From Ophioderma brevispina (taxonomy: Eukaryota; Echinodermata; Ophiuroidea; Amphilepidida; Ophiodermatidae), in assembly GCA_023653785.1 (NCBI GenBank), contig JAMKCH010014201.1, forward strand, positions 1 to 64,000: DNA of 64,000 bases. Reading direction: 5' to 3'. Each line of letters starts with the position of its first letter. The stretch's first letter is position 1. This document shows, piece after piece, positions 43,056 through 53,934 of the stretch. Position numbers and translations under genes: made by a program. The notes beneath the pieces were generated by a model that ran no database searches, was not told the origin of the DNA, and worked only from the letters and a program-made list of their open reading frames with translations.

Positions 43056-43238
43056 CAGGGGCGGCGCCAGGGTAAAATCATAGGAGGGGCGAAACATCAT
43101 AGGGGGGGCGAAACAGTACAAAATGAACTCATTTTGGTTAAAAAACCCTAATTTTTGCGCAAAAACCCGTTTTTCCTAAATTTTGAAAATCTCAGGGGGG
43201 GCGGCTGCCCCCCTGCCACCCCCCTGGCGCCGCCCCTG
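43056..43238. mobile_element. 183-bp hAT-type MITE with perfect 8-bp duplication
   Basis: Terminal inverted repeats CAGGGGCGGCGCCAGGG are perfect for 17 bp at both ends. GCTGAGTG flanks the element at 43048-43055 and 43239-43246. An 8-bp duplication and a CAGGGGCG end are hallmarks of hAT elements. Perfect ends suggest a recent insertion. A frame crossing the right end (43183-43461) is not a gene. Confidence 0.9.
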
Positions 43239-43504
43239 GCTGAGTGCATTTGATAGAATTCTTCAGAGCGAAGCCCAGCCCACCCTCAAGGGTTTCTTGT
43301 GTATAATGATGTTTGTGCAGTTACTTCTCAGCATCATGAGCGCTCGAGCATGGGACTATACCAGATTTGGGGGGGATGCATATGTATGGTTTCTTAACCA
43401 AACAATTTTTGACTGTCAGTATAAAATGTTAGAATTTGTGGATTTGGTAAGCTGGAAATAAGAGTTACATTGTAACAATACTGTGTCAATGGAATGCATA
43501 TTAT

Positions 43505-43740
43505 TTTTATCCCCCTGGCTTGAAAAGCAGAGGGGGATATTGCGAGAGCACACATGTTCATATACATGTATGTGTGTGTGTGTGTTCCAGTTTGGTTAGG
43601 TTTTGGTTAGGTTTTCGTTTTTTCATGTCGTCTTTGAAAAGTCCGATTTCAAGCAGATTTGTGATTAAGGTGCATTTGGGATTATGTTCCAGACTGCCAT
43701 CTCGCTAGGGGGATGACGCAAGTTTACTTGCAGTATTTTT
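43505..43740 (+). mobile_element. Repeat C, copy 2
   Basis: It opens TATCCCCCTGGCTTGAAAAG, immediately followed by CAGAGGGGGATA, so the first ~30 bp fold on themselves. It closes CGCTAGGGGGATGACGCAAG with the GCAAG/CTTGC hairpin. GT tract at 43569-43585; GGTTAGGTTTT is duplicated. Confidence 0.75.
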
Positions 43741-43744
43741 TGGT

Positions 43745-44190
43745 TTTGCAATCCAACCTAAAGACCAATTATTTTGGAATGTTAATTGCTAAAAATACAT
43801 GATAAGTTTATTTCCTGATTTCGGCTTCAGGTTCAAAACTGTGAAATATGTTGTGTTGTATTGTATTGCCAACTCTTTTACTGCAACATCTGTAGAATTG
43901 TCATATAGGTATTTTTCTCAAGTTAAAAGTTAACAAAAAGGAGGAAAACAGAAATCTTGTGAATGTGAAACTTCAATTCAAACAATTAATTGCATGTTAC
44001 TTTTTCAAAAGGACTTTGACAGGGCAGACAGATAGATTTTAGATGTAATTTTATTGGATACACTGGGGCAGAAGTAATGCATGCAATGTAGTAGTGTCTA
44101 TGGCCTGAGCCCAGTACTATGTAAATAGCAGACACACACACAACCATTGCTAGCTGTGAGCAGCTACTAGTTTACTCTGTCACACCCAGC
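43745..44190. other. Unannotated AT-rich sequence
   Basis: Nothing recognised. Confidence 0.4.
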
Positions 44191-44196
44191 CTACTT

Positions 44197-44310
44197 AAAG
44201 GTGCAACAAGAGATTTTTAAGGCACCCACATATTGTGTCGTAATAGTAATTTCATTAGACACTCAATAGATTTCTTACCTTGTATTTGGCTACAGAAACC
44301 TATAGCCTAT
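44197..44310 (+). repeat. Repeat F, fullest copy
   Basis: It begins TTAAAGGTGCAACAAGAGAT and contains TTAGACACTCAATAGATTTC and TTTGGCTACAGAAACC. Partial relatives: 20889, 27421-27510 (reversed), 48480-48590 (reversed) and 62889. The TTAAAGGTGC start resembles repeat A, but the interiors are unrelated. Confidence 0.6.
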
Positions 44311-44330
44311 AACCCACCTTTATGCATATA

Positions 44331-44798
44331 CACTTCAAAATATGGGGTCAAAAATAACCCAAAAGGGTGAATTATGCACCTACTAGAAAAGGGTAAAATT
44401 GACCCCAGTGATCTGGTCAAAAATTTGACCCAAAATTGTGGTTATTAAATAATCCTGTTGGGGTTAAAATTACCATATATTGGGGGTCATATATCTTTTT
44501 GAAAAATAACCCTTTGGGGTAAAAAATGACTATATTTAGTAGTCATTCGGTTAATCGTGATGCAAAAAAAAATCTTGATAAAGAAAATAACCCCAAACAT
44601 AATTGATTTCAACTGCGTCATTTGGTCAAAGATGACTACATTTGGCTCATTTGACATTGCCACGTTTTGGGGTCATTTCAATGTGATGCTAAAAAGCAGA
44701 AAATGGCTCCGAACGTTGTTGATTTCAACCACGAATTGGATCAAGTAAAAGTGATCACTTAAAAGGGATGATATTTTGACCCCATCGTTTCAAGTGTG
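44331..44798. mobile_element. 468-bp TA-flanked MITE
   Basis: CACTTCAAAATATGGGGTCA at the left is inverted at the right (complement CACACTTGAAACGATGGGGT). TA lies on both sides (44329-44330 and 44799-44800). The interior repeats GGTCAAAAATGAC-like words. It shares the GGGGTCAAAATTTTGACC vocabulary with the shorter TA-flanked family at 1.3 and 12.6 kb. Confidence 0.7.
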
Positions 44799-44804
44799 TA
44801 TTTT

Positions 44805-45290
44805 TGGAATCATGGTCATAGGGTTGCCAAAGTGGGTATTAGAAGGCTACCAGTATACAGGATGGCGCATTTGGTTAGAATGAAGGGCTACCGCCTACAG
44901 TGCAAGTAAGAATTTATCAAGTTTCTATGCAAATATTTTGTAAAGATGACATTGCATTTCACAATAAATAATAAAACTGCTACATTAATTTTAGTTATCT
45001 TAATAGGCTAAAATATTACATGTATATGCATATCTACATCAATTTAATTTTGAGATGTGGTCAAAAATATCTAAAATGTCCTGATTACTATTCATTCTAC
45101 CGTATATGGTTGTTTTGGAATAACCTATATTGTTGTTTTGGAATAACCTATATTGTTATTTTGGATTCTATTACCTCTCCTGCCCATTATTGAAAATGCA
45201 GCATTCTGATTGGTCAGTTTACTGCCAATTATTCTGCAATAATGGGTCGCGAATGCATTTTCTCATTATATCAGGCTGTTTTCGGTAATA
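44805..45290. other. Unannotated sequence
   Basis: ATTGTTGTTTTGGAATAACCTAT is repeated near 45106-45150. CTGATTGGTCAGTTTACTGCC near 45208 resembles text adjoining hairpin MITEs in other animals, but no boundary was identified. Confidence 0.4.
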
Positions 45291-45294
45291 GAAT

Positions 45295-45462
45295 AGAAAT
45301 AAAGGGTTTGCAGTATTATTTATGGGCTCATAATGTATCCTCGGCCGGAAAAAATTAAAATAATGGACTCGGCTGCGCCTCGTCCATTATTTATTTTTTT
45401 CCGACCTTGGACACATTATAATTATTCACCCATAAAGGATACTGCATCACCCTTTATTTCTT
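45295..45462. mobile_element. Hairpin MITE with AATGGACTCGGC centre
   Basis: AGAAATAAAGGGTTTGCAGT and its complement (from ACTGCATCACCCTTTATTTC) are the ends. The arms continue inward through TTTATGGGC and ATAATGGAC to a small centre CTCGGCTGCGCCTCG. The element is nearly self-complementary throughout. Confidence 0.8.
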
Positions 45463-45464
45463 AA

Positions 45465-46435
45465 ATAGAAAACCTTTGGAATATAATGCGATTTCCCTAA
45501 GAACATTTTTAGCAATTTGAGTTGTAGACCTTGCTTTGATTGAAGTTTAGGTGGCACACCCAGAAATCATTTTAAGAATCAGGAAGTTACAGGGAAAAAC
45601 CAAGGCAAGATAGAGCCTATGTATAAAAGACCTTGGTTCTTACTGAGAGCCCATAGAATTAGAAAAGTATTCTATGGCCAGGACTGATATGAAAACTAAA
45701 CATTTCTCCCAACATTGTGTTGTCACATTTAAAGAATTTAATGTTATTGATTGTCCTATGATCCACCTGTGTATCGGGCTGTGTATTGCATACACAATTG
45801 ATATAGTCCACTCCATCTATTTTGGTGACCGTGAGTCATTGATGCAAAGAAGCTCACTGTACATGTATACAATATGCTCATCTACCAGAGGCAAAGTTCA
45901 GTGAGCCCTGCTTGTGTATACATGTAACATGAATAGGGTTTGTGTTCTGGGTATCATGAATCATTCTCAAAATACCAAGGAGGTGAATTCTCTAAATATA
46001 CCAGTGAATGAAATCTATTGAACTGTGCTAGTAAGATGAGACTATTGATTCATGCAAAGGGGAAACATTGCTGCAGCTTGTTTAAGTTTCTCAAACCACA
46101 AGATTTCTTTCAGGCCGATGTTCATTCATGGTATTGATGTCGTAGAAAGTGTGTACCTTAGAAGTGAGAGAAGATAACGGTCTTATACTTCCACGCACAC
46201 TGTGGCATAGCGTCAGTCGTGTTGATGTCATTGCAGGTACATAGGGCAAAGCAATTTTGAGATCTGCATTTTTCCCTCAATTTGTTGGAGGATTTTATAT
46301 TAACTATAGGCCTATTTTGTTTGTTGTGATTACAGCTAGTTTTTTGAAACAAATCGTTGTAAGAATGGCCCAGGGTTTCCCAAGTTTGGTTTAAGTAAGG
46401 ATTGGCCTCTGAGGATTCCTGTAATTAGGACTCAT
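45465..46435. other. Unannotated sequence
   Basis: CCATAGAAT...ATTCTATGG near 45650 is a small hairpin. TTTCTTTCAG at 46104-46113 followed by a 50-bp frame (PMFIHGIDVVESVYLR) and GTGAGA could be a micro-exon, but the evidence is too thin to call. Confidence 0.35.
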
Positions 46436-46436
46436 A

Positions 46437-46730
46437 CTCATTTTTTGTTTTGCCAAAAGAGGGACCCATAGCTATACCAGATATAACAAATTTTGGGGCT
46501 AAATTTTACACAATTTGTAATTTTTTCCATAAAAAATTGACATCTGAGGCAAATTTTGAAAAATTTGGCTTCAGATTGTACAATTGGGCTAATTTTCCAC
46601 CATTTTTTGAAATCTGCTTCCATGTGAGAAATTGACTATTTTCCCAACAAATTTGAGAAAATTAAAAAAAGACCCATTGCTATACTAAAATTGTCACGAA
46701 AAATGGGTCATTGAATACATGTAAAGAGGC
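46437..46730 (+). repeat. Repeat G, copy 1
   Basis: It is homologous to 49536-49840 in the same orientation: GACCCAT, GCTATACCAGA, AAATTTTGGGGC-type, TTTTCCAACAAATTGAGAAA-type and AAAGGTCATTGAATA-type landmarks occur in order. It is AT-rich with no coding capacity and no evident terminal repeats. Confidence 0.65.
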
Positions 46731-47064
46731 GTAAGTTTCCTGAGACTTGATTGTTTGCACAATGTCCCCATCATTTGAATTGACTTTGTGTACAGGCTAA
46801 ACTGTACAGCAATTAAAGTTCAAAACAGAAGACTACGAAAACACGGCCTTAGACAGGCATTAATGTTTATAACATTTTTTAAAGAATGTAACCTTTTCTC
46901 CGGTGCACAGAGATTTCACAAATCACTGGTGGTTGTCCCCGAAAAAATGTGGACATTCTGTGTTGGGCACTGGGTGTAAATCTTAATATCAAAACATCCC
47001 CATCTGAAGTATTAAGCTGAAGAACTGTTTCTTTGGTACAATATTGGTGAAATATCTAACTTGG

Positions 47065-48400
47065 GTGCCCGCGCCAACTTTAGTTGGCAAAGGGGCCTAT
47101 AGAAATTCCTGCGTCCGTTGTGTGGCGTGTGTGAGTGTCCTCAAGCAATATCTGGATCTAAGCAAGTGTGGATGTCCAATCTCGCAACATAGATGCTCTC
47201 AAGTATGGCGTTGCTGGGATTAAAGTGGGTCATGGGGGGGGGTGACATAGGTCACAGGTCAAATATGGTCAAAATAGGGTCATCAAATTTGGTCCAAAAT
47301 ATATATATTGTTATAAGCCTTGAAAACACGATATCTTTTGATCTAAGTAAATATGGGTGTCGCATCCTTCCGCACCATAGATGTCACCCACGGTGGATGA
47401 GTTCGGAGATGGTCATTTGGCATGGGTCAAGTCAAATCGGTCAAAAATGGGGTCAAATTTGGTCAAAAATGTATATATAACTTGTAAACATGATATCTTT
47501 TGATCTAAGCAAGTATGGGTGGCCCATCTTCGCACCATAGATGTCACCCAAGTAGACGGTGGAAGAGTTTCGGAGGTTGGGCATGTGGCTGGGTCAAAGG
47601 TCAAATGCGGTCAAATGGGATGAATTTGCTATTGGCCTATAAGCCTTGGCAATTGTGGCAGGATGATAAAACTTGGTGGGTGTGGTCACATTCAGTGCCG
47701 AAAAATTGAAGGTCTTTCAAGTGATGCGGGGTCCATTCAAGGTCAAATGGAATAAATTGCTATAGCCTGTCAATGATGGTAAGGATGAGAAACTTGGTGG
47801 GTGTGGTCAATATTCAGTGCTGAAAATTTTGAAGGTCATTTCAAGGTCTGTGGGGTTCATTCAAGGCAAATGGATTAAATTGATATGCCCTTGTCAAGTG
47901 TGGTGGATGAGAAACTTGGTGGGTGTGGTCAACATTCAGTGCCGAAAAATTGAAGGTATTCAAGGTGATGTCGGGTCATTCAAGGTCAAACCGCACTAAG
48001 TAGGTGGTAGATTATGGAAACTTGGTGGGGTGTGTCACATTCAGTGCCAATCAATTTGAAACTTCATTTCAAAGCATGCGGGGGTTCATCCAAGGTCAAA
48101 TCCCTAAGTATTGTAAGATGATGAAACTTGGTGGGTGTGGTCACATTCAGTGCCAAAAATTTTGAATGGTCATTTCAAGGTCAGTAGGGTCATCTAAGGT
48201 CAAATACGACAAATTGTATGGTCATGTGTCCACATTTGATCACGTCAAATTGCACTGCTATGGCGCAGCCTCAGTGGTTTGAGAAACCACTTATTCCTTC
48301 CAATTCTCCCTTGATCATAAAATTATATTTCCCTCCATTTTACATCGTGACAGGGGCGGGGGACCTGTGTGTTTCGAGACCGCCTTGTCATATAGGAGGC
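47065..48400 (+). mobile_element. Element D, short copy (~1.3 kb) with AGGTCA satellite
   Basis: It opens with a hairpin (GCCAACTTTAGTTGGC flanked by GCCC/GGGC) and closes with GGGGCGGGGGACCTGTG and GAGACCGCCTTG, inverted relative to the opening. The interior has two to three ~170-bp units with ATATCTTTTGATCTAAG (47190-47600), then about five ~107-bp satellite units (47640-48230). AGTGGTTTGAGAAACCACT at 48272 is a perfect small hairpin. There is no coding sequence. It is homologous throughout to 57660-60215. Confidence 0.75.
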
Positions 48401-48479
48401 AAATACGAAATTCATCAGCCTATGTTTTCTATTGAAATATAGCAATCAAATCACCATGTTGTTTTCATTTTAATTTATT

Positions 48480-48590
48480 TCTCTGTGACCAATAAAGGTA
48501 AGGCATCTGTTGAGCGTCTAAGCTATATGAAATCATACATTTACCAGGAAATATGGTGACTTTAAATCTCTCGTTGCACCTTGAATTACG
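48480..48590 (-). repeat. Repeat F, reversed partial copy
   Basis: It ends TTTAAATCTCTCGTTGCACC and includes GAGCGTCTAAGCTATATGAA; compare 44197-44310 and 27421-27510. Confidence 0.5.
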
Positions 48591-48599
48591 CTGTCAATA

Positions 48600-49100
48600 A
48601 GCCAGAAACAAAATAAGAACTACTTTCATTCCACATAAAAATAACAACCAAGAAATGACATTTAAATTTAATTAAAAAGAAAGCTAACAAGAAAAGCCAT
48701 GTGTAAGGGAAGTGAAATGGACTGGGTTCTAACATGCAAGAGTTTGGGTGGGTAACCAAAGAGTTGAAGTGGCTTGGGTGGTGCCAGGGTTTTCTTTCAG
48801 TAAAGATTTAGCCTTTGGATGTATGAAATCTATTGATTTATTATAATGTTACATTGCTCACACCCAAGTTACTGTGTTCAAAATATGGGGGATGAGTAAG
48901 CAATTTAGAAATTTACATTTTGAAACTTGATATTGAGAAACCATGATATGATTATCCCAGCAGAAAATAAGTACAGGTACTAGGGTTAGATGTTCTGAAA
49001 AATTCCAAATTACCTCAGGACCCAAATGCACAATAATATTCTAGGAAATTTTGAAATCCTTAGACATGGTTCTATCTTTTCTGTGAAATAACCAGGGGTG
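48600..49100. other. Unannotated sequence
   Basis: Nothing recognised apart from ordinary AT-rich text. Confidence 0.4.
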
Positions 49101-49109
49101 TGAAATAAC

Positions 49110-49281
49110 CAGGGGTGTGAAATTTCCTCATTTAAGAGGATTTCCTCGTTTTTTGAAATTTTGTTAGTGCCAAAATTTTAGCTTTTTCTTTGATTTTCAG
49201 CCTGTTTTTGGCATTATTACTCATTTTTTTCTCTTTTCCTCCCTTTTCCTCATTTTTTGTCCATGACCTCTAACACCCCTG
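49110..49281. mobile_element. Family H MITE, copy 2
   Basis: The ends CAGGGGTGTGAAATTTCCTC and the complement of GACCTCTAACACCCCTG match family H at 38193. The flanks AATAAC and AATAAA agree with a 6-bp duplication with one change. A 17-bp partial repeat of the left end (ACCAGGGGTGTGAAATA) sits just outside. Confidence 0.7.
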
Positions 49282-49535
49282 AATAAACCTTAGGGAAATG
49301 ATGGGTTCACTTTTCATGCCTTGAGTAGCTTAAGATTAGCTTGATTGTTCAGATCCCGGGAATTTTGCGGGAATCATCTAATTCGATACTGTGTTAAATT
49401 CTAAAGTTTACGAGAATCAACATTGTTCCCGCAAATCATTTACGAGAATCTTTGGCGAGAATCGATCTCGGATTCTCGCCGAAAGTCTAGCCCTGGGGGG
49501 TGGGTTTCAAATTAGTTTGGACATGCTCTGATTCG

Positions 49536-49840
49536 CGGAAGTGGACCCATCGCTATACCTTTTTTTTTGCCAAAAAGTGGACCCCTATAACTATACCAGA
49601 GATGTCAATTTTGGGCCAAATTTAAACCCATATGTGCCATTTTTTTCTTCAAATTTTTCACATTAATTTTTTGCTTCAAACTTTGAGGAATTTCCTAATT
49701 TTTCTAACACTTTTTAGAATTTTTGGCTTCCGATTGAGAAAATTTGACTAATTTTCCAACAAATTGAGAAATTTTTTGGACAACACCCCATTGCGATACC
49801 AAAATTGGCATGAAAAAAGGTCATTGAATATACCGGAAAT
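49536..49840 (+). repeat. Repeat G, copy 2
   Basis: Homologue of 46437-46730. It adds a duplicated head (GGACCCATCGCTATACC then GTGGACCCCTATAACTATACC). Confidence 0.65.
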
Positions 49841-50205
49841 GGTACCAGGTCTGGGGCACGTCCACGTAGGGTCTTTTGTGTTGAGATAACCGCCCTTCCC
49901 TCGGGGTTGAAATATAACATGTTACAAGTGAGCTGTTCACATTCACCGTGCAAATGATCAAGTAATGTCGGAACACATCACAGGGTGGATGTTATACACT
50001 GCCCAAATAAAGGTCATCACCCGCCTTGAACTACATTGATGTGATTGCTGGAGACATCCAGATCATCTGCCTTCCCCAACTTAATGACGGCAGGGACTTT
50101 GGCGCTGCATGAGCTGCTTGTTGGTCATTTTTCTTGTCAGTACTGAGATAGGGCCTAAGCCATGCTTAAGCACACATCCCCCATTCCTCTAACCTGGGAC
50201 TATGG

Positions 50206-50495
50206 CAGAGGGTGTATTGGAATCAATCCCACAATTCACCAGTTTTGGGAAAATTTCCCCAAAAGTCATGTGGATCTCACAAAAATCCTATTCTTTACAC
50301 ATAAAAACCCTGACTTTACAAATCCTTTAGGCCACAAGGTGGTAGTACTTAAGGATCTACTGCATGATTTGAAATGTCCTGTGGTTCTAAAACTTTATTG
50401 AACACTTTTTAAATCCCTAAGTATGACATTGTTTTGGTACAGTACAGTATTGGCACATTGCAATGCATGTGGGATTGAATTCAAAACACCCTCTG
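50206..50495. mobile_element. Family J MITE, copy 2 with perfect 8-bp duplication
   Basis: CAGAGGGTGTATTGGAATCA and the complement CAGAGGGTGTTTTGAATTCA are the terminal repeats, continuing to CCCACA. GACTATGG flanks it exactly at 50198-50205 and 50496-50503. The 8-bp duplication and the CAGAGG end suggest a hAT-type non-autonomous element. Confidence 0.85.
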
Positions 50496-50504
50496 GACTA
50501 TGGG

Positions 50505-51425
50505 TAACACTGAACAACGGGTAACCAGACCCTTGGCAATGGGGGGGGGGGCAGAATGGGTTCTGTGGCATTTTCCTTGAGGGGGCAATTTGAGTCCTTC
50601 TCCATATAGACGCTGTACAAAAGGTCAATTTCATCTTTTGGGTCTGGCGGGGCCGGGGGGGGGGGGGGGTGCAGGGTTCTGAGCCAAGGGAGCCCCCACT
50701 GGTTCGGGCCACTGATAGGAACTCACATGACCTAACAAGGGCAAGTTCCTTATCCCAGTGCCTGGTGGATTTTTGATTTAAACTGCTCCTGTGAGGCAAG
50801 TTCATATAGCATGACTATGTACGCATCACCAGACCACAGTTCATTGGGTTGTACTTGAACATGCATTGATATGAACTGACCTTGTTTAATCTGGGTATCA
50901 TATATCATACCCAAAATTTTTTCTTTTTTGATGTTGATCTAAAATACATTGTTTGATGAAAGCTACTGAACTGTGCCCAAGGGAATTAAGATTTTACTAG
51001 CACATCGTGAGGATTGTTTATGAATGACTTTTGATTTCCCACCATTTTTGTGAGCAGTTTCTCATAGCCCCAATGGCCTGTATGGTAATGATGGATGGAC
51101 TTGGTGTGGACTGTGGAAAACCATTTTCATACTTCATTATTGTTCACACCTTCAAGCCAGAACAAGCACCATTTAAAAGGCAAGAGTATTCAGTTACATG
51201 TAATAGTAATGATAACACAAACTTTGTGCATGAAAGCCAGCAAATTGAACTTAAAATGTACAAAATTGTTATGAAAACAAGATGACAAAATAAGAGATGC
51301 AAAAATAAGCACTGTAACAATGGTAATGTTTAGATTAAATGTAATCATGCTAAATTAAAATGGAAGGTGGAATGTGACTTTTGAACTGAGTTGCCAGACT
51401 TGGCAAAATCTTTGGTTGGTGGGTT
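50505..51425. other. Unannotated sequence with G runs
   Basis: G runs lie at 50540-50550 and 50655-50669. An 84-codon frame at 51031-51285 follows TTTTTGTGAGCAG but has no recognisable domain. Confidence 0.4.
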
Positions 51426-51433
51426 TTGTCAAC

Positions 51434-51895
51434 TAGTGATGTCCGATCTACGTTTTATTGGTATCGACTGATACTGATATTTTCATAAACTGATCAACCT
51501 GATACTGATCCATACTGAAATGACCATGTGTAAGGAATTTTCCATATCATAATACACACTTTACATGTAAGGAAGTCCTCTTGTACTTGCATTTAGACAA
51601 GATATTTCATGAACAAAAACCATATACCCATGATAAAAGTTCATCCTTGTAATAACCACCATATACAGTGTGCTAAGAAAATTGAATTTTAATTAAAGTG
51701 GGATGTTTCTTAGAGAACTGAATGTTTATACTGTGTTTAAATGCCAGTAGAATGTTTATAGTACTGTGCTTGAACCCTGCGGCATATTCGGTCATCAAAT
51801 CCATTGGTAGAAGAGATTTCCGATTACCAATACTGATCTGATCCGATTGATATCGGTACTGATACTGATATACCGATTGGATCAGTACGTCCCTA
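51434..51895. mobile_element. 462-bp hAT-type element with CGATACTGATA ends
   Basis: TAGTGATGTCCGATC at the left is inverted at the right (complement TAGGGACGTACTGATCC), and both ends continue into TACTGATA/CGATA repeats. TTGTCAAC flanks it exactly at 51426-51433 and 51896-51903. The end sequence resembles a widespread animal hAT-derived MITE type with GATGTxCCGAT. There is no coding capacity. Confidence 0.85.
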
Positions 51896-51904
51896 TTGTC
51901 AACC

Positions 51905-53055
51905 TTTGTTGTGTTAATATAATAAATAATAACGATGTTGATTTTTAACATGCACATGTCCACCCTATGGAGTGCTCAATGTGCAAACCCTGCCAATTAT
52001 TGTTCTGGCAAATAAAACAAAAACCAAGAGGTAAAAGTGAGCAAATTTTCTCAATAAAAGATATCCATGTTTTCTTGGCTTTATCAGCTTGTATGCAGTA
52101 ATTGAAATCATTGCACAAAACTTAGACCTTTCCAATCAAGGGGGTGAAGCCCATTCAAAACCAGTCGTCCGTGCTGGGCGCTGACATTTTGAATATTGCA
52201 CGGAATAATTATTAGTTTGGGTGCTTGTATACACACATAATGTCAATTCGATACAAACAATTCGCCAAAATATCAGTTGTTGGATGTTGGGTGCTATTGG
52301 GTGGTTAAATTTTGTCCTACCCATGGCCACACAACGAATGAAATGACACGTCAGTCGTCTTGATTTAAATAAACCGCCTCAATGAATACATCTTTTCACC
52401 TAAGCGCGCATTGCATTATGAGAAAAAAGAGTATCTGAGCACAATGATCCAGGTACACTATTATTACACCTGGCCACCTCTAACACATACATTAATTTGT
52501 ATCACTATACCGATTAGTGTATATGCAAAGCGGCACCCACAGTATGTGGAAGAAGCGGAGGCAGCCATTGCTTTCTATTGTTGGTACTCTATGTTTTCTT
52601 TGTGGTCGGCAAAACATGCGAGACGATGAATTTCTAAAGATTACGTAAAGTTTTGCCTCTCTATCTATACAGAACCTCTTTGTTTCCAATGTACTAGCAC
52701 AAAATTAATGCACAGCTTGCAGCTACAAACCACTAGAGAATTGGTAATAATCAGATAATGTGTTTTAGAGAAACAACATCAGTGATGTAAATCTGAGATT
52801 TAAATCTGAGATTAACACTTCACTTATTTTGTTAACAACCAAATCCTACTCTGATAATGTATGTGATCAAACAGTATAAGCACAGTTGGTTTAGAGAAAT
52901 CCCCACACTTGATGCCATAATGACAGCTGGTGTGACACAGGGCCAGCATTGGAGTGTGAAATCCCTGAACATTGGATTGAGTGAAATAATTTTCTGAAAT
53001 TTGCATATGTTTGACATTGAATCATAGTGCAAATGGGGAGGTTAAAATTATGAGA
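51905..53055. other. Unannotated sequence
   Basis: It has slightly higher GC near 52140-52330 and 52530-52630 but no supported exon, RNA or repeat. Confidence 0.4.
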
Positions 53056-53059
53056 TCAG

Positions 53060-53389
53060 GCGACGAGAAAAGAAAACCCTGTTTTACGGGCGAGCGGACC
53101 TTTCGAGTAGGGTCGGTCGGTCGGGCGAATTTTTTCTTTTTTTAAATTCTTTTCTTTTCTGGAGCTCAAAATTGGCCTAAAATAGCCCCAAAATCTGAAA
53201 AATCAAGAGAAAACTGATTTTTTTTTACAAACAAATTTTTTATAAACAAATTGCCAAAATTGATAAATTTGGGCTAAAAACAGGCTGATTTTACATGATT
53301 TTTGTAAAAACTAAAAAAAAAAATTCTGCAAAACTGAAAAATCAGGGTCGGTCGGGCCCGTAAAACAGGGTTTTTTATTTTTCGTCGCG
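53060..53389. mobile_element. TIR element with CCCTGTTTTACGGGC arms
   Basis: CGACGAGAAAAGAAAACCC then TGTTTTACGGGC at the left is mirrored on the right (GGGCCCGTAAAACAGGG, then TTTTTCGTCGCG). The terminal repeats are about 45 bp and include GGTCGGTCGG. TCAGG on both outer sides may be part of the duplication. The centre is A/T-rich. Confidence 0.8.
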
Positions 53390-53837
53390 TCAGGGAAAAT
53401 TAAGTGCTTAAAATTGCTTGTGGATGACGCAGACTGCATATTAAGCAGATGATCATTATGTGCTTTTAATGTAATTAATTTTTAGGCAGGTGTTTTTAAT
53501 GTATTTTTAAGGAAATGATTAATATTTCATTATTTATTACTATACTGGTAGGTTATATTTGTAAATATATGTGCAAAAGTTCATAGGGAATTTAATATTA
53601 ATGTACATGTACCTACAATGTAACTTTTCATTTTTTAGAGAGAGATTTAGAAAAGATTAAACATGCATTGCTCTAAATTTGCCAGCAGAAGTATTCAAAC
53701 GTCCATGGACTTATCACTGATAGCCTTGTCCCCCAAGGGCCCCCTAATTTTTCCTGAAATTGGTTAAAATTTTGATGTCAGAAGAAATCTACTATTTTCT
53801 CATTTATCCTGTTACATCTTAACCAAAATGGTGAAGA

Positions 53838-53930
53838 CGTTTCACAAGTCCCAAGTATGCAAATGAGGTATTGCCATTTATTCCATCAAGCGCTACTGCA
53901 CAACATTATGCAGTGCATGACGGAATCAAT
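53838..53930 (+). repeat. LINE-associated 3' segment, copy 2
   Basis: It matches 6146-6235 (AATGAGGTATTGCCATT, GCTACTGCACAACATTATG). No LINE coding text or poly(A) is next to it here. Confidence 0.6.
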
Positions 53931-53934
53931 TGTA

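Noticed and set aside
46114..46163. 50-bp micro-exon reading PMFIHGIDVVESVYLR
   Set aside because: The acceptor (TTTCTTTCAG) and donor (GTGAGA) are good, but one open frame out of three over 50 bp is expected by chance and no partner exon was found.
51031..51285. 84-codon frame after TTTTTGTGAGCAG
   Set aside because: No domain, low third-position GC and no downstream signals; treated as background.
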